A stretch of DNA of 38,739 nucleotides from an uncultured Thiotrichaceae bacterium (lineage in GTDB: Bacteria; Pseudomonadota; Gammaproteobacteria; Thiotrichales; Thiotrichaceae): assembly GCA_902727985.1 (NCBI GenBank), contig CACVAY010000032.1, positions 1-38,739 of the forward strand, in the 5' to 3' direction. Made by a program: the position numbers and the translations under genes. Under the pieces are notes generated by a model. That model was given only the letters and a program-made list of their open reading frames with translations. It was not told the origin of the DNA and made no database searches. Shown here one piece after another: positions 27,744-36,343 of the stretch; the first letter of the stretch is position 1, and every line of letters starts with the position of its first letter.

Positions 27744-28498
27744 GCTTTTTTACCCTTTTTAGGACTGACATGATCACACATAAACTCACGCTTTACTGAC
27801 TTAGCGACCTTACTCGTTTCTGACAAACTATCGAAATGCGTCATTACATGCGTACGGAACAAGAACGACAATAAATCTAGCGACTTACCGACTAAGCCTT
27901 GATGCAAAATATTCGCAATAATCTCCATGCTACGATCCACCAACTGCGTTGTGTTCGCAAAGCCCTCTGAATCATCTTTCAACCAATACGCCAGTACACC
28001 CGATTGGTAATCCCAAAACAAACGCGGCAACAACTCCTGATATGGTTGATCTGGAATCTCCCCGGCTTCTATAGCAGCTTCCAGCATATCGGTGACCATT
28101 TGGATAAATAGATGCTGAGTCTCGGCTAAATGCACCATGCTTGAGGCTGGCGAGTAGAAGGTCAGCTTGAACACTTCCTGCAAAAACTCTCGCGCAGGCA
28201 ACCAAACCTGTAGCTCCATATCGAGCAAAGCTTGCAACTGTTCATGCAAGGAATATTCATGGAAATCCTCAATAGCTTTTAACTCATCCATGACCTGATG
28301 CTGCACATGCTCGCAATAACCGTAGAGTAATTTCTCTTTAGAAGGAAAGTAGTTATAAATTGTCGCATCACCCACCCCTGCCCTACGTGCAATTTCCCGC
28401 ATAGAGGCTGACTTATAGCCTTTTTCAATAATGACATCGACTGCTGCTTCAAGAATTTTAATACGGGTTTTGGCTTTACCTTCTTCACTAACTTTCAT
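27740..28498 (-). CDS. TetR-family transcriptional regulator
   Basis: A 252-aa regulator. The N-terminal helix-turn-helix (about 10-58) is canonical: ILEAAVDVIIEKGY then SMREIARRAGVGDATIYNYF and PSKEKLL. The C-terminal ligand/dimer domain is long and unassigned, with a basic tail ending KKGKKA. Being first in the operon with the ABC1 kinase and hydrolase, it most likely controls its own unit; a 12-bp palindrome upstream is a candidate operator. Confidence 0.92.
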   Translation of the reverse strand: MKVSEEGKAKTRIKILEAAVDVIIEKGYKSASMREIARRAGVGDATIYNYFPSKEKLLYGYCEHVQHQVMDELKAIEDFHEYSLHEQLQALLDMELQVWLPAREFLQEVFKLTFYSPASSMVHLAETQHLFIQMVTDMLEAAIEAGEIPDQPYQELLPRLFWDYQSGVLAYWLKDDSEGFANTTQLVDRSMEIIANILHQGLVGKSLDLLSFLFRTHVMTHFDSLSETSKVAKSVKREFMCDHVSPKKGKKA

Positions 28499-28555
28499 AA
28501 CTACATCACTCCAATATATATATTGCTACACATAAAATAGCACATTTATTATATT

Positions 28556-28567
28556 TTACTATAGTAA
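28556..28567. promoter_or_regulatory. Palindrome, candidate TetR operator
   Basis: TTACTATAGTAA is a perfect 12-bp palindrome 58 bases upstream of the tetR start, inside a very AT-rich 173-base gap that should hold the operon promoter. Assignment as operator is inference from position and symmetry. Confidence 0.35.
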
Positions 28568-28671
28568 TTTTACTTTAAGTGGTTTCCAAAAACATGCTTA
28601 ACATAAAATATACAGACGCAAGTCACACCCACTCTATATTGAGGAATGGATAAACTAGAGTAATTAGGAAG

Positions 28672-30690
28672 CTACTTGATGCGTTTCAAAAGCTGTTTGA
28701 GTTTAGCAATGGATGTTTGACGAAAAGAGTCGGTTGCGGGTGTATAACAAAGCTCCGTATATAGCCTCGTAAAATCATTGATTGATTCACTCATATGAGG
28801 ATTATGCGCCGCCGCTAATTGCGCATAGTCAGCAGGGGTTTGCGATAGCTCACGAACAATACCTTTTTTAGCCAGCACACCACAGAACTTGCGATACAAC
28901 CTGTGCTCTATCGCTTCTTGTCGGTGCCTCTTGGCTAAACCGAGGAATAGTGACCAGCATAGCATTAACCCTGCAAATATCCCGCCAACCGTCAGTGCTA
29001 CTTTTGTGATAGAAAACTCACCGAACAAGCGTTGCATCATTTGTGATTGCGCACCCTTATCGTAACCCAGTACAAAACGTCGCCAAGCATACTGACTTGC
29101 ATCTAGTTGTTGGCGCAATCCGTCCAACCACTTGTGTTTCGCAGGAGAAAGTAGCTGATTTTCAAGGAAGCTACCTTCTTCTTGCACAGCAGTTTCAAGG
29201 TTTTTCTCGACCCGTTGTGGAGCAACCATTGTTGTTGGGTCAAACCGTACCCAGCCCTTGTTTGCTAACCAGACTTCTGTCCACGCATGGGCATCGTACT
29301 GATGGACAGCCAGATAATTCCCCTTTTCATTCCACTCCCCGCCTTGATAACCTGCCACGACTCTCGCTGGAATCCCAACAGCTCGCATCATATACACAAA
29401 GCTTCCCGCATAATGTGCACAAAATCCCCGTTTACTTGCAAACAAAAACTCATCAATCGAATGCCTCTCGGGGAGTACCTCTGGTCGCAGCGTGTAGTAG
29501 AAATTTTGTTGTTGATACAGATTTAATACTTTCTGGATATAGTCTTCAGCTGAATAAGCCTCCTTATATAAGCGGTCTGCCATCACCCTGGTTTGCGGAT
29601 TCTGATCGGCAGGTAATTGTAATGCCATACGGCGATCTGTATCGTGCAGATTCACTTGTTTAAGTGCATTGGGGAAGCTCGTGATTTTTACTAGCAAGGG
29701 TTCAATAACATCCTCACGCGCCATAATTCGGTAGTCTGATCCAAAAATAGCTTCCCCCTGCATTTCAACCACAGCTGCTAAGGCAAACAACCAGGATTGC
29801 GCAGAACGTTCGTAAATCACTTCATACTGTCGACCAAACCCTTGCTTAACCAAGCTACGTTTGATGTCTTGTTCAGAGGTTCGTAAATTCAGTTTAATCT
29901 GCTCTGATGACAAATCATCTGCAAATTGTGTCCATGTTTTTCCATCAAAATGTTGCAATACCAAGCCACGCCAATAGAGTTCGTTTTGTGCTGGTCTTTC
30001 ACCGGTAAATGTCACACGAAAGGCCAAGTCATCTGATTGACTGAGATTCGCAATATCTCCTGGGGTCATGCGATCGGTCATTCCGGTTTTGGCATGACCT
30101 GATGCCAAATTTAACGTCCACAGCGGTGAAATGCGTGGTGTTAATACGAACAGCGCCAACATCAAAGGCAAACATAGCAGTAACATCCAACCAGCCAGTT
30201 TCAGGTTCTCAATGATACGGGTGCTATTCGATTGAATCGCAATCATTGCTGCCGTCAACAATGCCATTGACGCAATACCGTAAAAGGCAGAGAATATTTC
30301 TTGTGAATAGAGGAATTGTACTGCCACAAGCAAATAGCCTGTCAGAATAACGACCATTGCATCGCGTCTTGTGAAGACTTCTAAACTCTTGAACACAAAA
30401 CCTAATATAAGTAACGATGCCATCATATCAAGCGAGACATGTTGCAAACCACTGAATGCTAATCCTGCAACACCCATCACGACTACTAATAATTTACTGA
30501 TGATACTTGGCTTTTGCATATACCCTTTCATCACTCGATAACGCCATACTGCAGAAAACACCAACACAGGTAGCAACCAAATCGGCAAATAGAAAGCAAG
30601 GGGTAAAATAACAACTAATTGCGCTGCAAGTAGCCAGAACATGCCTGCATAGGTAACGGGGTTGCTTTGCGGATATCCTCTGGTAAACAT
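28672..30690 (-). CDS. TgpA-like membrane transglutaminase (DUF3488-TGc-DUF4129)
   Basis: A 672-aa membrane protein. The N-terminal DUF3488 region (about 10-215) has about six transmembrane helices; a periplasmic transglutaminase-like domain follows with the triad C424 (RGFCAHYAG), H468 (DAHAWTEV) and D484 (WVRFDPT); another helix lies near 572-592 and a cytoplasmic DUF4129-like tail ends the protein. This is the TgpA arrangement, essential in Pseudomonas aeruginosa, thought to act on envelope proteins or peptides. It follows the DUF58 gene by 2 bases in the common moxR-DUF58-tgpA order. Confidence 0.93.
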   Translation of the reverse strand: MFTRGYPQSNPVTYAGMFWLLAAQLVVILPLAFYLPIWLLPVLVFSAVWRYRVMKGYMQKPSIISKLLVVVMGVAGLAFSGLQHVSLDMMASLLILGFVFKSLEVFTRRDAMVVILTGYLLVAVQFLYSQEIFSAFYGIASMALLTAAMIAIQSNSTRIIENLKLAGWMLLLCLPLMLALFVLTPRISPLWTLNLASGHAKTGMTDRMTPGDIANLSQSDDLAFRVTFTGERPAQNELYWRGLVLQHFDGKTWTQFADDLSSEQIKLNLRTSEQDIKRSLVKQGFGRQYEVIYERSAQSWLFALAAVVEMQGEAIFGSDYRIMAREDVIEPLLVKITSFPNALKQVNLHDTDRRMALQLPADQNPQTRVMADRLYKEAYSAEDYIQKVLNLYQQQNFYYTLRPEVLPERHSIDEFLFASKRGFCAHYAGSFVYMMRAVGIPARVVAGYQGGEWNEKGNYLAVHQYDAHAWTEVWLANKGWVRFDPTTMVAPQRVEKNLETAVQEEGSFLENQLLSPAKHKWLDGLRQQLDASQYAWRRFVLGYDKGAQSQMMQRLFGEFSITKVALTVGGIFAGLMLCWSLFLGLAKRHRQEAIEHRLYRKFCGVLAKKGIVRELSQTPADYAQLAAAHNPHMSESINDFTRLYTELCYTPATDSFRQTSIAKLKQLLKRIK

Positions 30691-30692
30691 AG

Positions 30693-31670
30693 CTAGCTAT
30701 CCTCACCATAAAAAGCCAGGGCTGTGAGACAGGCATTTTTATGTGCTTCACCTTGGGCAGTAGGAATCGTTTTTCCGGGAATTTTTAAACCGTAAGACAC
30801 TTGTTCCAAATGGCATTGCAAAACTCGCGCGCAGAGATGTGAGAGCTTATTTTCAATGCCATGAATATTCAATGCATCCCAATCTAACCATAGATCCTGA
30901 CTCGCGTAATCGACAAAGGATTTGGTATGCAACTCCCCAGTTTTGGCATAAGTTCCCCAATGAATATGTTTGGGCGAATCCCCTGTTTCATAGCTACGGA
31001 TACCTGAAAAGTCAGTACTTCCACGCGCAATTTCTTTGCCATCATCGGCCATATCATCGGCATTTCCACTTTGCCCTATCATTTCTTGCAAAACAGGTTT
31101 TGGGTACACAATGCTTTCCATATTCAGGGAAGCATAAGACCACGCGACAATCAGCCCTGTTGGAAAACGAGTAAATATTTCTAGGCGTTTAGGTATAAAT
31201 CGTCCTCGTTGCTGTGTGCTATGCGAAATTTTGAAACGTACTGTTTCTTGCTTTCGAAGATTCACTTCTGCGGCATCTTCATGTTTCCATCCGAAAACAA
31301 CGCCTGATACTGCATGATTAACAGGACATTCAACTTCAATCTCAAAAGCAGCTTTATCACCTGCAAAGCAGGGGCTGGATCCCACTGTTTTAATCGTCAA
31401 CCCTGATAGGTTACGATAGGTAAATAGTATATTCACCACAAGCAGAGCAAACAGCCAGAAACTCAAACCATAGACTAAAGCGTTTTGGAAATTCACGGCC
31501 ATAAGAAAAATCACTAACGCTGCAACGGCTAAAGCCAAGCTACTCGACGTTGGCAATACGAAGATTTTATTTAATCCAAGGGTGATAGAACTATCATTTG
31601 GGAATCGTTGTTTTAGCCATCGATCCCTTGTGGATTTCCAATTGGCCGAAAGCGCACTAAGCACTGACAC
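30693..31670 (-). CDS. DUF58-domain protein
   Basis: A 325-aa protein with two N-terminal membrane helices (about 38-78), a beta-rich middle part, and the DUF58 core GSTDFSGIRSYETGDSPKHI with the family's HWGTYAKTGEL (about 210-250). DUF58 proteins are vWA-like partners of MoxR ATPases. The start overlaps the end of moxR by 14 bases and the stop is 2 bases from the transglutaminase gene, so the three are translationally coupled. Confidence 0.92.
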   Translation of the reverse strand: MSVLSALSANWKSTRDRWLKQRFPNDSSITLGLNKIFVLPTSSSLALAVAALVIFLMAVNFQNALVYGLSFWLFALLVVNILFTYRNLSGLTIKTVGSSPCFAGDKAAFEIEVECPVNHAVSGVVFGWKHEDAAEVNLRKQETVRFKISHSTQQRGRFIPKRLEIFTRFPTGLIVAWSYASLNMESIVYPKPVLQEMIGQSGNADDMADDGKEIARGSTDFSGIRSYETGDSPKHIHWGTYAKTGELHTKSFVDYASQDLWLDWDALNIHGIENKLSHLCARVLQCHLEQVSYGLKIPGKTIPTAQGEAHKNACLTALAFYGEDS

Positions 31671-32595
31671 CTGCTCCTATCGTATCAACGGCATTTAAGA
31701 TATGACGCGCTAATAAATCACCTCGTGTCTCCTTCTTACCGACCAGTCGATGCCCCACTACAGCAACGAACACCGCTTGTACATCTTCCGGCAATACATG
31801 CCCACGACCTTGTAACATTGCCCAACATTGTGAGCTTTTCATCAAAGCCTGCGCCCCACGCGGAGACAAACCTAAATGGCAGAAATCACTTTGTCGTGTT
31901 TGTGCAATTAAACGCTGTACATAGTCCAATAAGGTTTCAGAAACTTTTACCTGTGGCACAAGGCGTTGTAGCTTTAGCAAATTATCTTGGCTCAAAATCT
32001 GTTTTACTTCTCCTAATGCAGCACGGCCTTGTTGTCCTAGTAAAATCCTGCGTTCAACACTCGGATCAGGATAGCCTAAGGAGATACGTAACATGAAACG
32101 GTCTAACTGAGATTCTGGTAATGGAAATGTCCCATATTGGCTCTGTGGATTCTGCGTTGCGATGACAAAAAATGGTTCGGGTAATGCATAGGTTTGACCA
32201 TCGACACTGACCTGCCCCTCTTCCATCGCCTCAAGCAAAGCACTTTGCGCTTTAGGTGTAGCGCGGTTAAGTTCATCGGCTAAAAAGAGCGAGCTGAACA
32301 CCGGCCCCTTATGGAAAGTAAACTCAGAATTCTGAGCATTAAAAACAGATGCTCCGATAAGATCACCAGGTAATAAATCACTGGTAAATTGCACGCGCTT
32401 ATAATCCAGGCCCAAGACATAAGATAAAGCATGTGCCAAGGTGGTTTTACCCATTCCTGGCAAGTCTTCTACGAGCAAATGGCCATCCGCAATCAAACAC
32501 GTTAATGCGAGTTTTACTTGCTGCTCTTTACCAAGAATAATTTGATTGAGTTCTTTTAAGGTGAGTTGTATATCTTGAAGCAATGGGGTATTCAC
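31657..32595 (-). CDS. MoxR-family AAA+ ATPase
   Basis: A 312-aa AAA+ protein. Walker A is LPGMGKTT (45-52), Walker B is LFLADELNR, sensor 1 lies in FVIATQNP and the arginine-finger region in PLPESQLDRFM. MoxR ATPases act as chaperones that load or activate partner proteins; here the partner is probably the DUF58 protein and, through it, the membrane transglutaminase. First gene of the unit; its leader carries a long inverted repeat. Confidence 0.94.
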   Translation of the reverse strand: MNTPLLQDIQLTLKELNQIILGKEQQVKLALTCLIADGHLLVEDLPGMGKTTLAHALSYVLGLDYKRVQFTSDLLPGDLIGASVFNAQNSEFTFHKGPVFSSLFLADELNRATPKAQSALLEAMEEGQVSVDGQTYALPEPFFVIATQNPQSQYGTFPLPESQLDRFMLRISLGYPDPSVERRILLGQQGRAALGEVKQILSQDNLLKLQRLVPQVKVSETLLDYVQRLIAQTRQSDFCHLGLSPRGAQALMKSSQCWAMLQGRGHVLPEDVQAVFVAVVGHRLVGKKETRGDLLARHILNAVDTIGAGVSA

Positions 32596-32624
32596 AGGGC
32601 TTGCCTTTTTTATTATTGGTTCAC

Positions 32625-32770
32625 TATATCAATACTTCGGACAGTTTTTTTAACTTGTTGCTTTATAATGATATTTGTATTTTTACACAAAAACGTAAAC
32701 TTATTAAATATCAATAGCTTACAATTTTTCAGTATGTTTCATACTGAAAACTGTCCGAAGTGTTGCTATA
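32625..32770. repeat. 24-bp inverted repeat with nested hairpin
   Basis: Arms at 32625-32648 and 32747-32770 match at 22 of 24 positions and share the core ACTTCGGACAGTTTT and its complement. The 98 bases between are very AT-rich. A perfect 10-bp hairpin TTTTCAGTAT-GTTTC-ATACTGAAAA (32726-32750) overlaps the first bases of the right arm, so the two folds exclude each other. No clear target-site duplication flanks it. It may be a small MITE, a paired operator, or a leader structure for moxR (minus strand). Confidence 0.6.
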
Positions 32771-32928
32771 TCAAAGCTTACCTGTCCCAAGGCTATCGGA
32801 ACATTTCATCAGATGAACTGATACCCATGATCCGGTTTTGTTTGCAAAATGAGTACAGAAAGCTCGCTTATCAGACGATACTCTATGAAATCGCAAATAC
32901 TCTTTATACTGCAACTTCCCATGCTTAA
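32734..32928 (+). CDS. Small CPxCC protein, hypothetical
   Basis: Unrecognised. A 64-aa frame opens with MFHTENCPKCCY and continues as an amphipathic helical sequence (ELIPMIRFCLQNEYRKLAY). It ends 13 bases before the next gene on the same strand. The frame is open further upstream but that part is AT-rich, hydrophobic and antisense to moxR, so the internal ATG is preferred. The ATG lies in the loop-side base of the nested hairpin and has no good ribosome-binding site, which weakens the call. The CPxCC motif could bind a metal. Confidence 0.42.
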   Translation: MFHTENCPKCCYIKAYLSQGYRNISSDELIPMIRFCLQNEYRKLAYQTILYEIANTLYTATSHA

Positions 32929-32941
32929 ATGAAGCAAACCC

Positions 32942-33724
32942 ATGTATGATCTTATCGACAACCCGTTAGCGAGTAGAACAACGTCTCAAAGCTCTTCTGA
33001 ACTAGCACCTTCTTCAGACACTTTGGTGCTACCGACGATGCTAACCATTCCATCTGGACGCTTTATCATGGGCGGTCTTGATGAGCGTGATGGTGTAGAA
33101 GGTGGATGCGTATTGGCAGAACGCCCTGCACACCCTGTTTACATTACTTCCTTTGAGATGAGCAAATACCCCATCACCTTTGATGAATATGATGCTTTTT
33201 GTTTGGACACCCGCCGTCCAATGCCTGCAGATATGGGCTGGGGACGCGGTAATCGCCCCGTCATTAATATCAGCTGGCAAGATGCACAAGACTATTGCAA
33301 ATGGTTATGCTCAGTAAATGGCTGGGGCTATCGCCTGCCCTCTGAAGCAGAATGGGAATACACTGCGCGTTCCCAAACAAATACCGCTTATTTTTGGGGG
33401 ACGCTCACTGAACCTACTCATGCCAACCATCAACTTTATGTTGGAAAAACATCCCCCGTTGGTTCCTACCCCGCTAATCCCTTTGGTATTCATGATATGC
33501 AAGGTAATACATGGGAATGGGTACAAGATTGCTGGCATGCGAACTACCAGAACGCACCCTCTGATCATCAAGCTTGGGAGCACAATGGTAATTGTGAAGA
33601 ACGAGTTTTACGCGGGGGATCTTGGAACGACCGCCCGCGTTATTTGCGAGCGGCTTATCGTGTGAAAGATTACGCGACGACTAGACGTAACTTCTACGGC
33701 ATTCGTATAGCGCGCTCGCTATAA
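32942..33724 (+). CDS. FGE-sulfatase-fold (SUMF1-like) protein without catalytic cysteines
   Basis: A 260-aa protein with the formylglycine-generating-enzyme fold: IPSGRFIMGGLDE at about 37, HPVYITSFEMSKYPITFDEY at about 67-86, PVINISWQDAQDYCKWL, YRLPSEAEWEYTAR, NPFGIHDMQGNTWEWVQD and the C-terminal RVLRGGSWNDRPRYLRAAYR (221-240). True FGE has two active cysteines in the last block; here that block has none, so it is unlikely to make formylglycine. No signal peptide is evident. Related folds serve in EgtB, PvdO and other non-FGE roles. Its stop converges with the DUF4389 gene 3 bases away. Confidence 0.88.
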   Translation: MYDLIDNPLASRTTSQSSSELAPSSDTLVLPTMLTIPSGRFIMGGLDERDGVEGGCVLAERPAHPVYITSFEMSKYPITFDEYDAFCLDTRRPMPADMGWGRGNRPVINISWQDAQDYCKWLCSVNGWGYRLPSEAEWEYTARSQTNTAYFWGTLTEPTHANHQLYVGKTSPVGSYPANPFGIHDMQGNTWEWVQDCWHANYQNAPSDHQAWEHNGNCEERVLRGGSWNDRPRYLRAAYRVKDYATTRRNFYGIRIARSL

Positions 33725-33727
33725 GAG

Positions 33728-34009
33728 CTATTTGCTAGAATCTTGCCATGTGGAGAATGGAAAGGGTTTCTCATCAGTACTGAAGGTCAAAAATTGCATA
33801 ATATTGTATATATATTTAACCACCTGCTTACCAAGCGCCAGTAAATTCTGATTCACTTCTCCAGTAGATAATTTAAACAAAACCTGAACCACTGCAATCG
33901 CAATCATTACCACTTCGGCGATGCTATAGACAAAGCCAAATAACACCATATACACAATACGCATCCATGTATTACTGTTTGTAATCGCTACTTTTGTTGC
34001 TTCTGACAT
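33728..34009 (-). CDS. DUF4389 membrane protein
   Basis: A small protein of about 93 aa from the preferred ATG at 34009 (MSEATKVAI); one 15 bases upstream is also possible. A hydrophobic segment runs over about residues 18-45 (YMVLFGFVYSIAEVVMIAIAV), then the family-typical LSTGEVNQNLLALGKQV and the C-terminal FLTFSTDEKPFPFSTW. DUF4389 has no established function. Its promoter must lie in the stretch next to the MITE. Confidence 0.82.
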   Translation of the reverse strand: MSEATKVAITNSNTWMRIVYMVLFGFVYSIAEVVMIAIAVVQVLFKLSTGEVNQNLLALGKQVVKYIYNIMQFLTFSTDEKPFPFSTWQDSSK

Positions 34010-34065
34010 AATCAATTGCCTCATTCGTTTATCTGCCTACATTCTGTAAACAGGAGATAACTTAT

Positions 34066-34193
34066 GGAAGCTCTGATTAAGTCTGTTTTTCTGGATTCGG
34101 GACTTCAGTCATGCCCTTCGTAGTTTATTTTCAATACGTTAGGCGAGGCTAAAGCCTCGGTTCCAATATTGTTTGGACTTGATCAGAGGTTCT
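34066..34193. mobile_element. 128-bp MITE with IS5-like ends
   Basis: Ends are GGAAGCTCTGATTAAGTC (34066-34083) and the inverse of AGAACCTCTGATCAAGTC (34176-34193): 15 of 18 match. Both flanks carry TTAT (34062-34065 and 34194-34197), a 4-bp target duplication. The end sequence resembles IS5-family terminal repeats. There is no open frame inside; the core has a 7-bp hairpin CGAGGCT-AA-AGCCTCG (34144-34159). The element lies 57 bases upstream of the DUF4389 start. From 34198 to the next stop at 34309 nothing else is recognised. Confidence 0.8.
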
Positions 34194-34308
34194 TTATAGA
34201 TGGTAGCTAATCCCACTGATTTCAATGATGCTACTGAAGATTTGTTGTGGAGTACCTGATTATGAAGAAAAGCAACATAGATGATATAAAACACGCGTTA
34301 AGTCTGAG

Positions 34309-35193
34309 CTATTGATTCAATTTTGGGAACCTTTTTTTGTAAGACCCCAATAATGCATCTTTAAACAGCCACCAGAGAACTCGAGGGTTTTTCCGGAGAT
34401 ATTTTAATGCATAGGGGAGACTGCCCATTCCATAGGGAATATACATTCTCACCGGAACTCGGTACTCTTTGGCCACGGCGAGGACAGCCTTGACTGGCAA
34501 ACCATATAGCAGTTCAAGTTCACAAGCAGTATCTGTGCACTTTAAGAGCTTGATAGACTCACGAATCAGAGTGGGGTCATGGGAAGCAAGCCGAACCAGT
34601 TTTGCACGTCCTGCCAAACATTCAACAATAGCCAGAAAACCAGCCCGTGGGTCACGTTCTGGGTCTTCAGGGTCATCCCATTGCCCCTTCACCACCCGAA
34701 CAGTAATTCCGAGCTCAGCGGCAAGATCCGCATCGGCCACGCTGCGTTTCCATCTGCCAGGCAGGGAATAGCCAATGTCGTCATAAGGTGGCTGTGTGTG
34801 CCTGGTTATCAGTTCCAAAGTGCGATCCGCGTCTGCAAGGCTGTGTGAATCAAGATGGATAGGTACTCTCAATTCTCGCGCTTTATTCACTATTTTTGCA
34901 TACAGATTTTCGTCAAAGTGCATAGGGGGCAATTTGACAGACAGATAGCCATTTCCGTTGCTGTTCTTAATCGCTTGCAATGCAGCTATATTGACATCCG
35001 CAATAGCAGCAGATGATTCACCAGTTTGATTCCAGTACCCAAGTGTACATGCGCAACCGCGAGCACTTAGATACTCAAAAGTATCTATTGCCTGATCTAA
35101 TGTCTCCCCTGCAATATAGCTCTGTCCACCGAGGTGTATGCCACGGTCAACAACGGGACGTAAAATTTTCTTTATGGGTTCGCTGATGGACAT
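34309..35193 (-). CDS. Proline dehydrogenase-fold flavoprotein, substrate uncertain
   Basis: A 294-aa TIM-barrel protein of the proline dehydrogenase family. Family blocks are visible: LSVKLPPMHF, VPIHLDSHSLADADRTLEL, VRVVKGQWDD (FAD-binding lysine strand), VRLASHDPTLIRE, LELLYGLPV and the C-terminal MYIPYGMGSLPYALKYL. In PutA the matching C-terminal helix has a YLVRR motif whose two arginines hold the proline carboxylate; here the place reads YALKY, so the arginine pair appears lost. There is no P5C dehydrogenase domain. It follows an acyltransferase by 2 bases in a polysaccharide-type operon, which suggests oxidation of something other than free proline. Confidence 0.82.
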   Translation of the reverse strand: MSISEPIKKILRPVVDRGIHLGGQSYIAGETLDQAIDTFEYLSARGCACTLGYWNQTGESSAAIADVNIAALQAIKNSNGNGYLSVKLPPMHFDENLYAKIVNKARELRVPIHLDSHSLADADRTLELITRHTQPPYDDIGYSLPGRWKRSVADADLAAELGITVRVVKGQWDDPEDPERDPRAGFLAIVECLAGRAKLVRLASHDPTLIRESIKLLKCTDTACELELLYGLPVKAVLAVAKEYRVPVRMYIPYGMGSLPYALKYLRKNPRVLWWLFKDALLGSYKKRFPKLNQ

Positions 35194-35195
35194 AA

Positions 35196-36290
35196 TTATT
35201 TCCTTTTAAATAGCTTCTGTTTGAGTAGATCCTGCTTTCTGGCCCAGATATATTTAAAGGCATTCCTAGTGAATAGAACCATACCGCGCGGGGTGTAAGG
35301 AAACACCAGCACTGTCTCGTTTTTCCGCGTCTTTTTGCTCCATCGATCTGTCCAGCCGGAAGCTACACCAAGAAATTCATAGGACTTGAGACCCTGAGTA
35401 GCAGCGTAGCGCAATGTCCATTCCATCAGCAACATACCTGGCGAACATTTAGAAAAGGCCTCATTATAGCCAACCTTGAGCAACCAGAAACAATCACTTT
35501 CTTGCAGTGCGATCTGCATTGCCACCGCAATACCATTGATCTTCATAAAACAGAGATGTAAAGTGCCATTTTTTGCAGCACGGATGGCATAAGATTCATA
35601 AAATGCCCTCATCCTGTCATCTTTCACTAATGCAGAGCCGCTTTCACCCTTCCAGCTTGCGGCTTCTACCTGTAACGCCTCTTGCCATAGCGGCATAAAT
35701 TCTTCAGACGTCGACGGTGAATGAATCTCGAATGAAACCTCCCCCTTTGTTGCTGCACGTCTCGCCGCTCGTCTAAGATCGCTGCGTAGCCTTGAAGACA
35801 AGTTTGCAACGGTTTGTTCCGCATCCCCCTTAATGTCTATATAGGGACAACCGTCGTTAGGTCGGATAAATACCAGACCTTTGCCATGGTAGGCTTTTTG
35901 GAGTGCTGAAATAACAGGGGAATCGGCTGGAATACGATGTAGTGATAGTGGCATCCGTAATTTTGCAAGCGCTTCTGCAAGAACTTGCAGCGAAGTGCTA
36001 TCACGATAACTAAAATCGCCCGGTTCACCATGACTTTCCCCGAGCTGTAACGCAGGATTGAAGTACCCGTCGGATTTAACAAGAGGAGCAAACGCTATGG
36101 GGTTATTGTTTTCCAAAGCAACGATAAGATACAAGTCTGTGTTGCCTAACAAGTGTTCAGCTGCGGACAACATCCAGTCACAATTCGATGTTGGTGCTTC
36201 CATATAACTATGCAGTTCTTTCCACTGCTTAGCCAAAAGTGTTATGTCGTGTGGTGTTTTGTAGATGTTGTGATTGTGCATGAGACTCAC
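35196..36290 (-). CDS. BioF2/FemAB-like GNAT acyltransferase
   Basis: A 364-aa protein with the Acetyltransf_6 (BioF2-like, CelD/FemAB-related) double-GNAT fold. The central block AASWKGESGSALVKDD and MRAFYESYAIRAAKNGTLHL (about 210-245) and the following LLMEWTLRYAATQGLKSYEF region are typical. Such enzymes acylate or aminoacylate sugars in exopolysaccharide clusters, or transfer amino acids to cell-wall precursors. It lies 53 bases after the flippase gene and 2 bases before the dehydrogenase gene. ATG at M4 is an alternative start. Acceptor and donor are unknown. Confidence 0.86.
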   Translation of the reverse strand: MSLMHNHNIYKTPHDITLLAKQWKELHSYMEAPTSNCDWMLSAAEHLLGNTDLYLIVALENNNPIAFAPLVKSDGYFNPALQLGESHGEPGDFSYRDSTSLQVLAEALAKLRMPLSLHRIPADSPVISALQKAYHGKGLVFIRPNDGCPYIDIKGDAEQTVANLSSRLRSDLRRAARRAATKGEVSFEIHSPSTSEEFMPLWQEALQVEAASWKGESGSALVKDDRMRAFYESYAIRAAKNGTLHLCFMKINGIAVAMQIALQESDCFWLLKVGYNEAFSKCSPGMLLMEWTLRYAATQGLKSYEFLGVASGWTDRWSKKTRKNETVLVFPYTPRGMVLFTRNAFKYIWARKQDLLKQKLFKRK

Positions 36291-36343
36291 TTAAATAAAA
36301 TAGGACTGGGTAATTGTTAATTTCATAACTTGAAAATCCGGGC

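Noticed and set aside
29043-29663. Long open frame (206 codons) on the plus strand
   Set aside because: It is antisense to the transglutaminase gene, whose domains and catalytic triad are clear.
32566-32733. Upstream extension of the small CPxCC frame
   Set aside because: It starts inside moxR on the opposite strand and crosses an AT-rich inverted repeat; the hydrophobic sequence looks non-coding.
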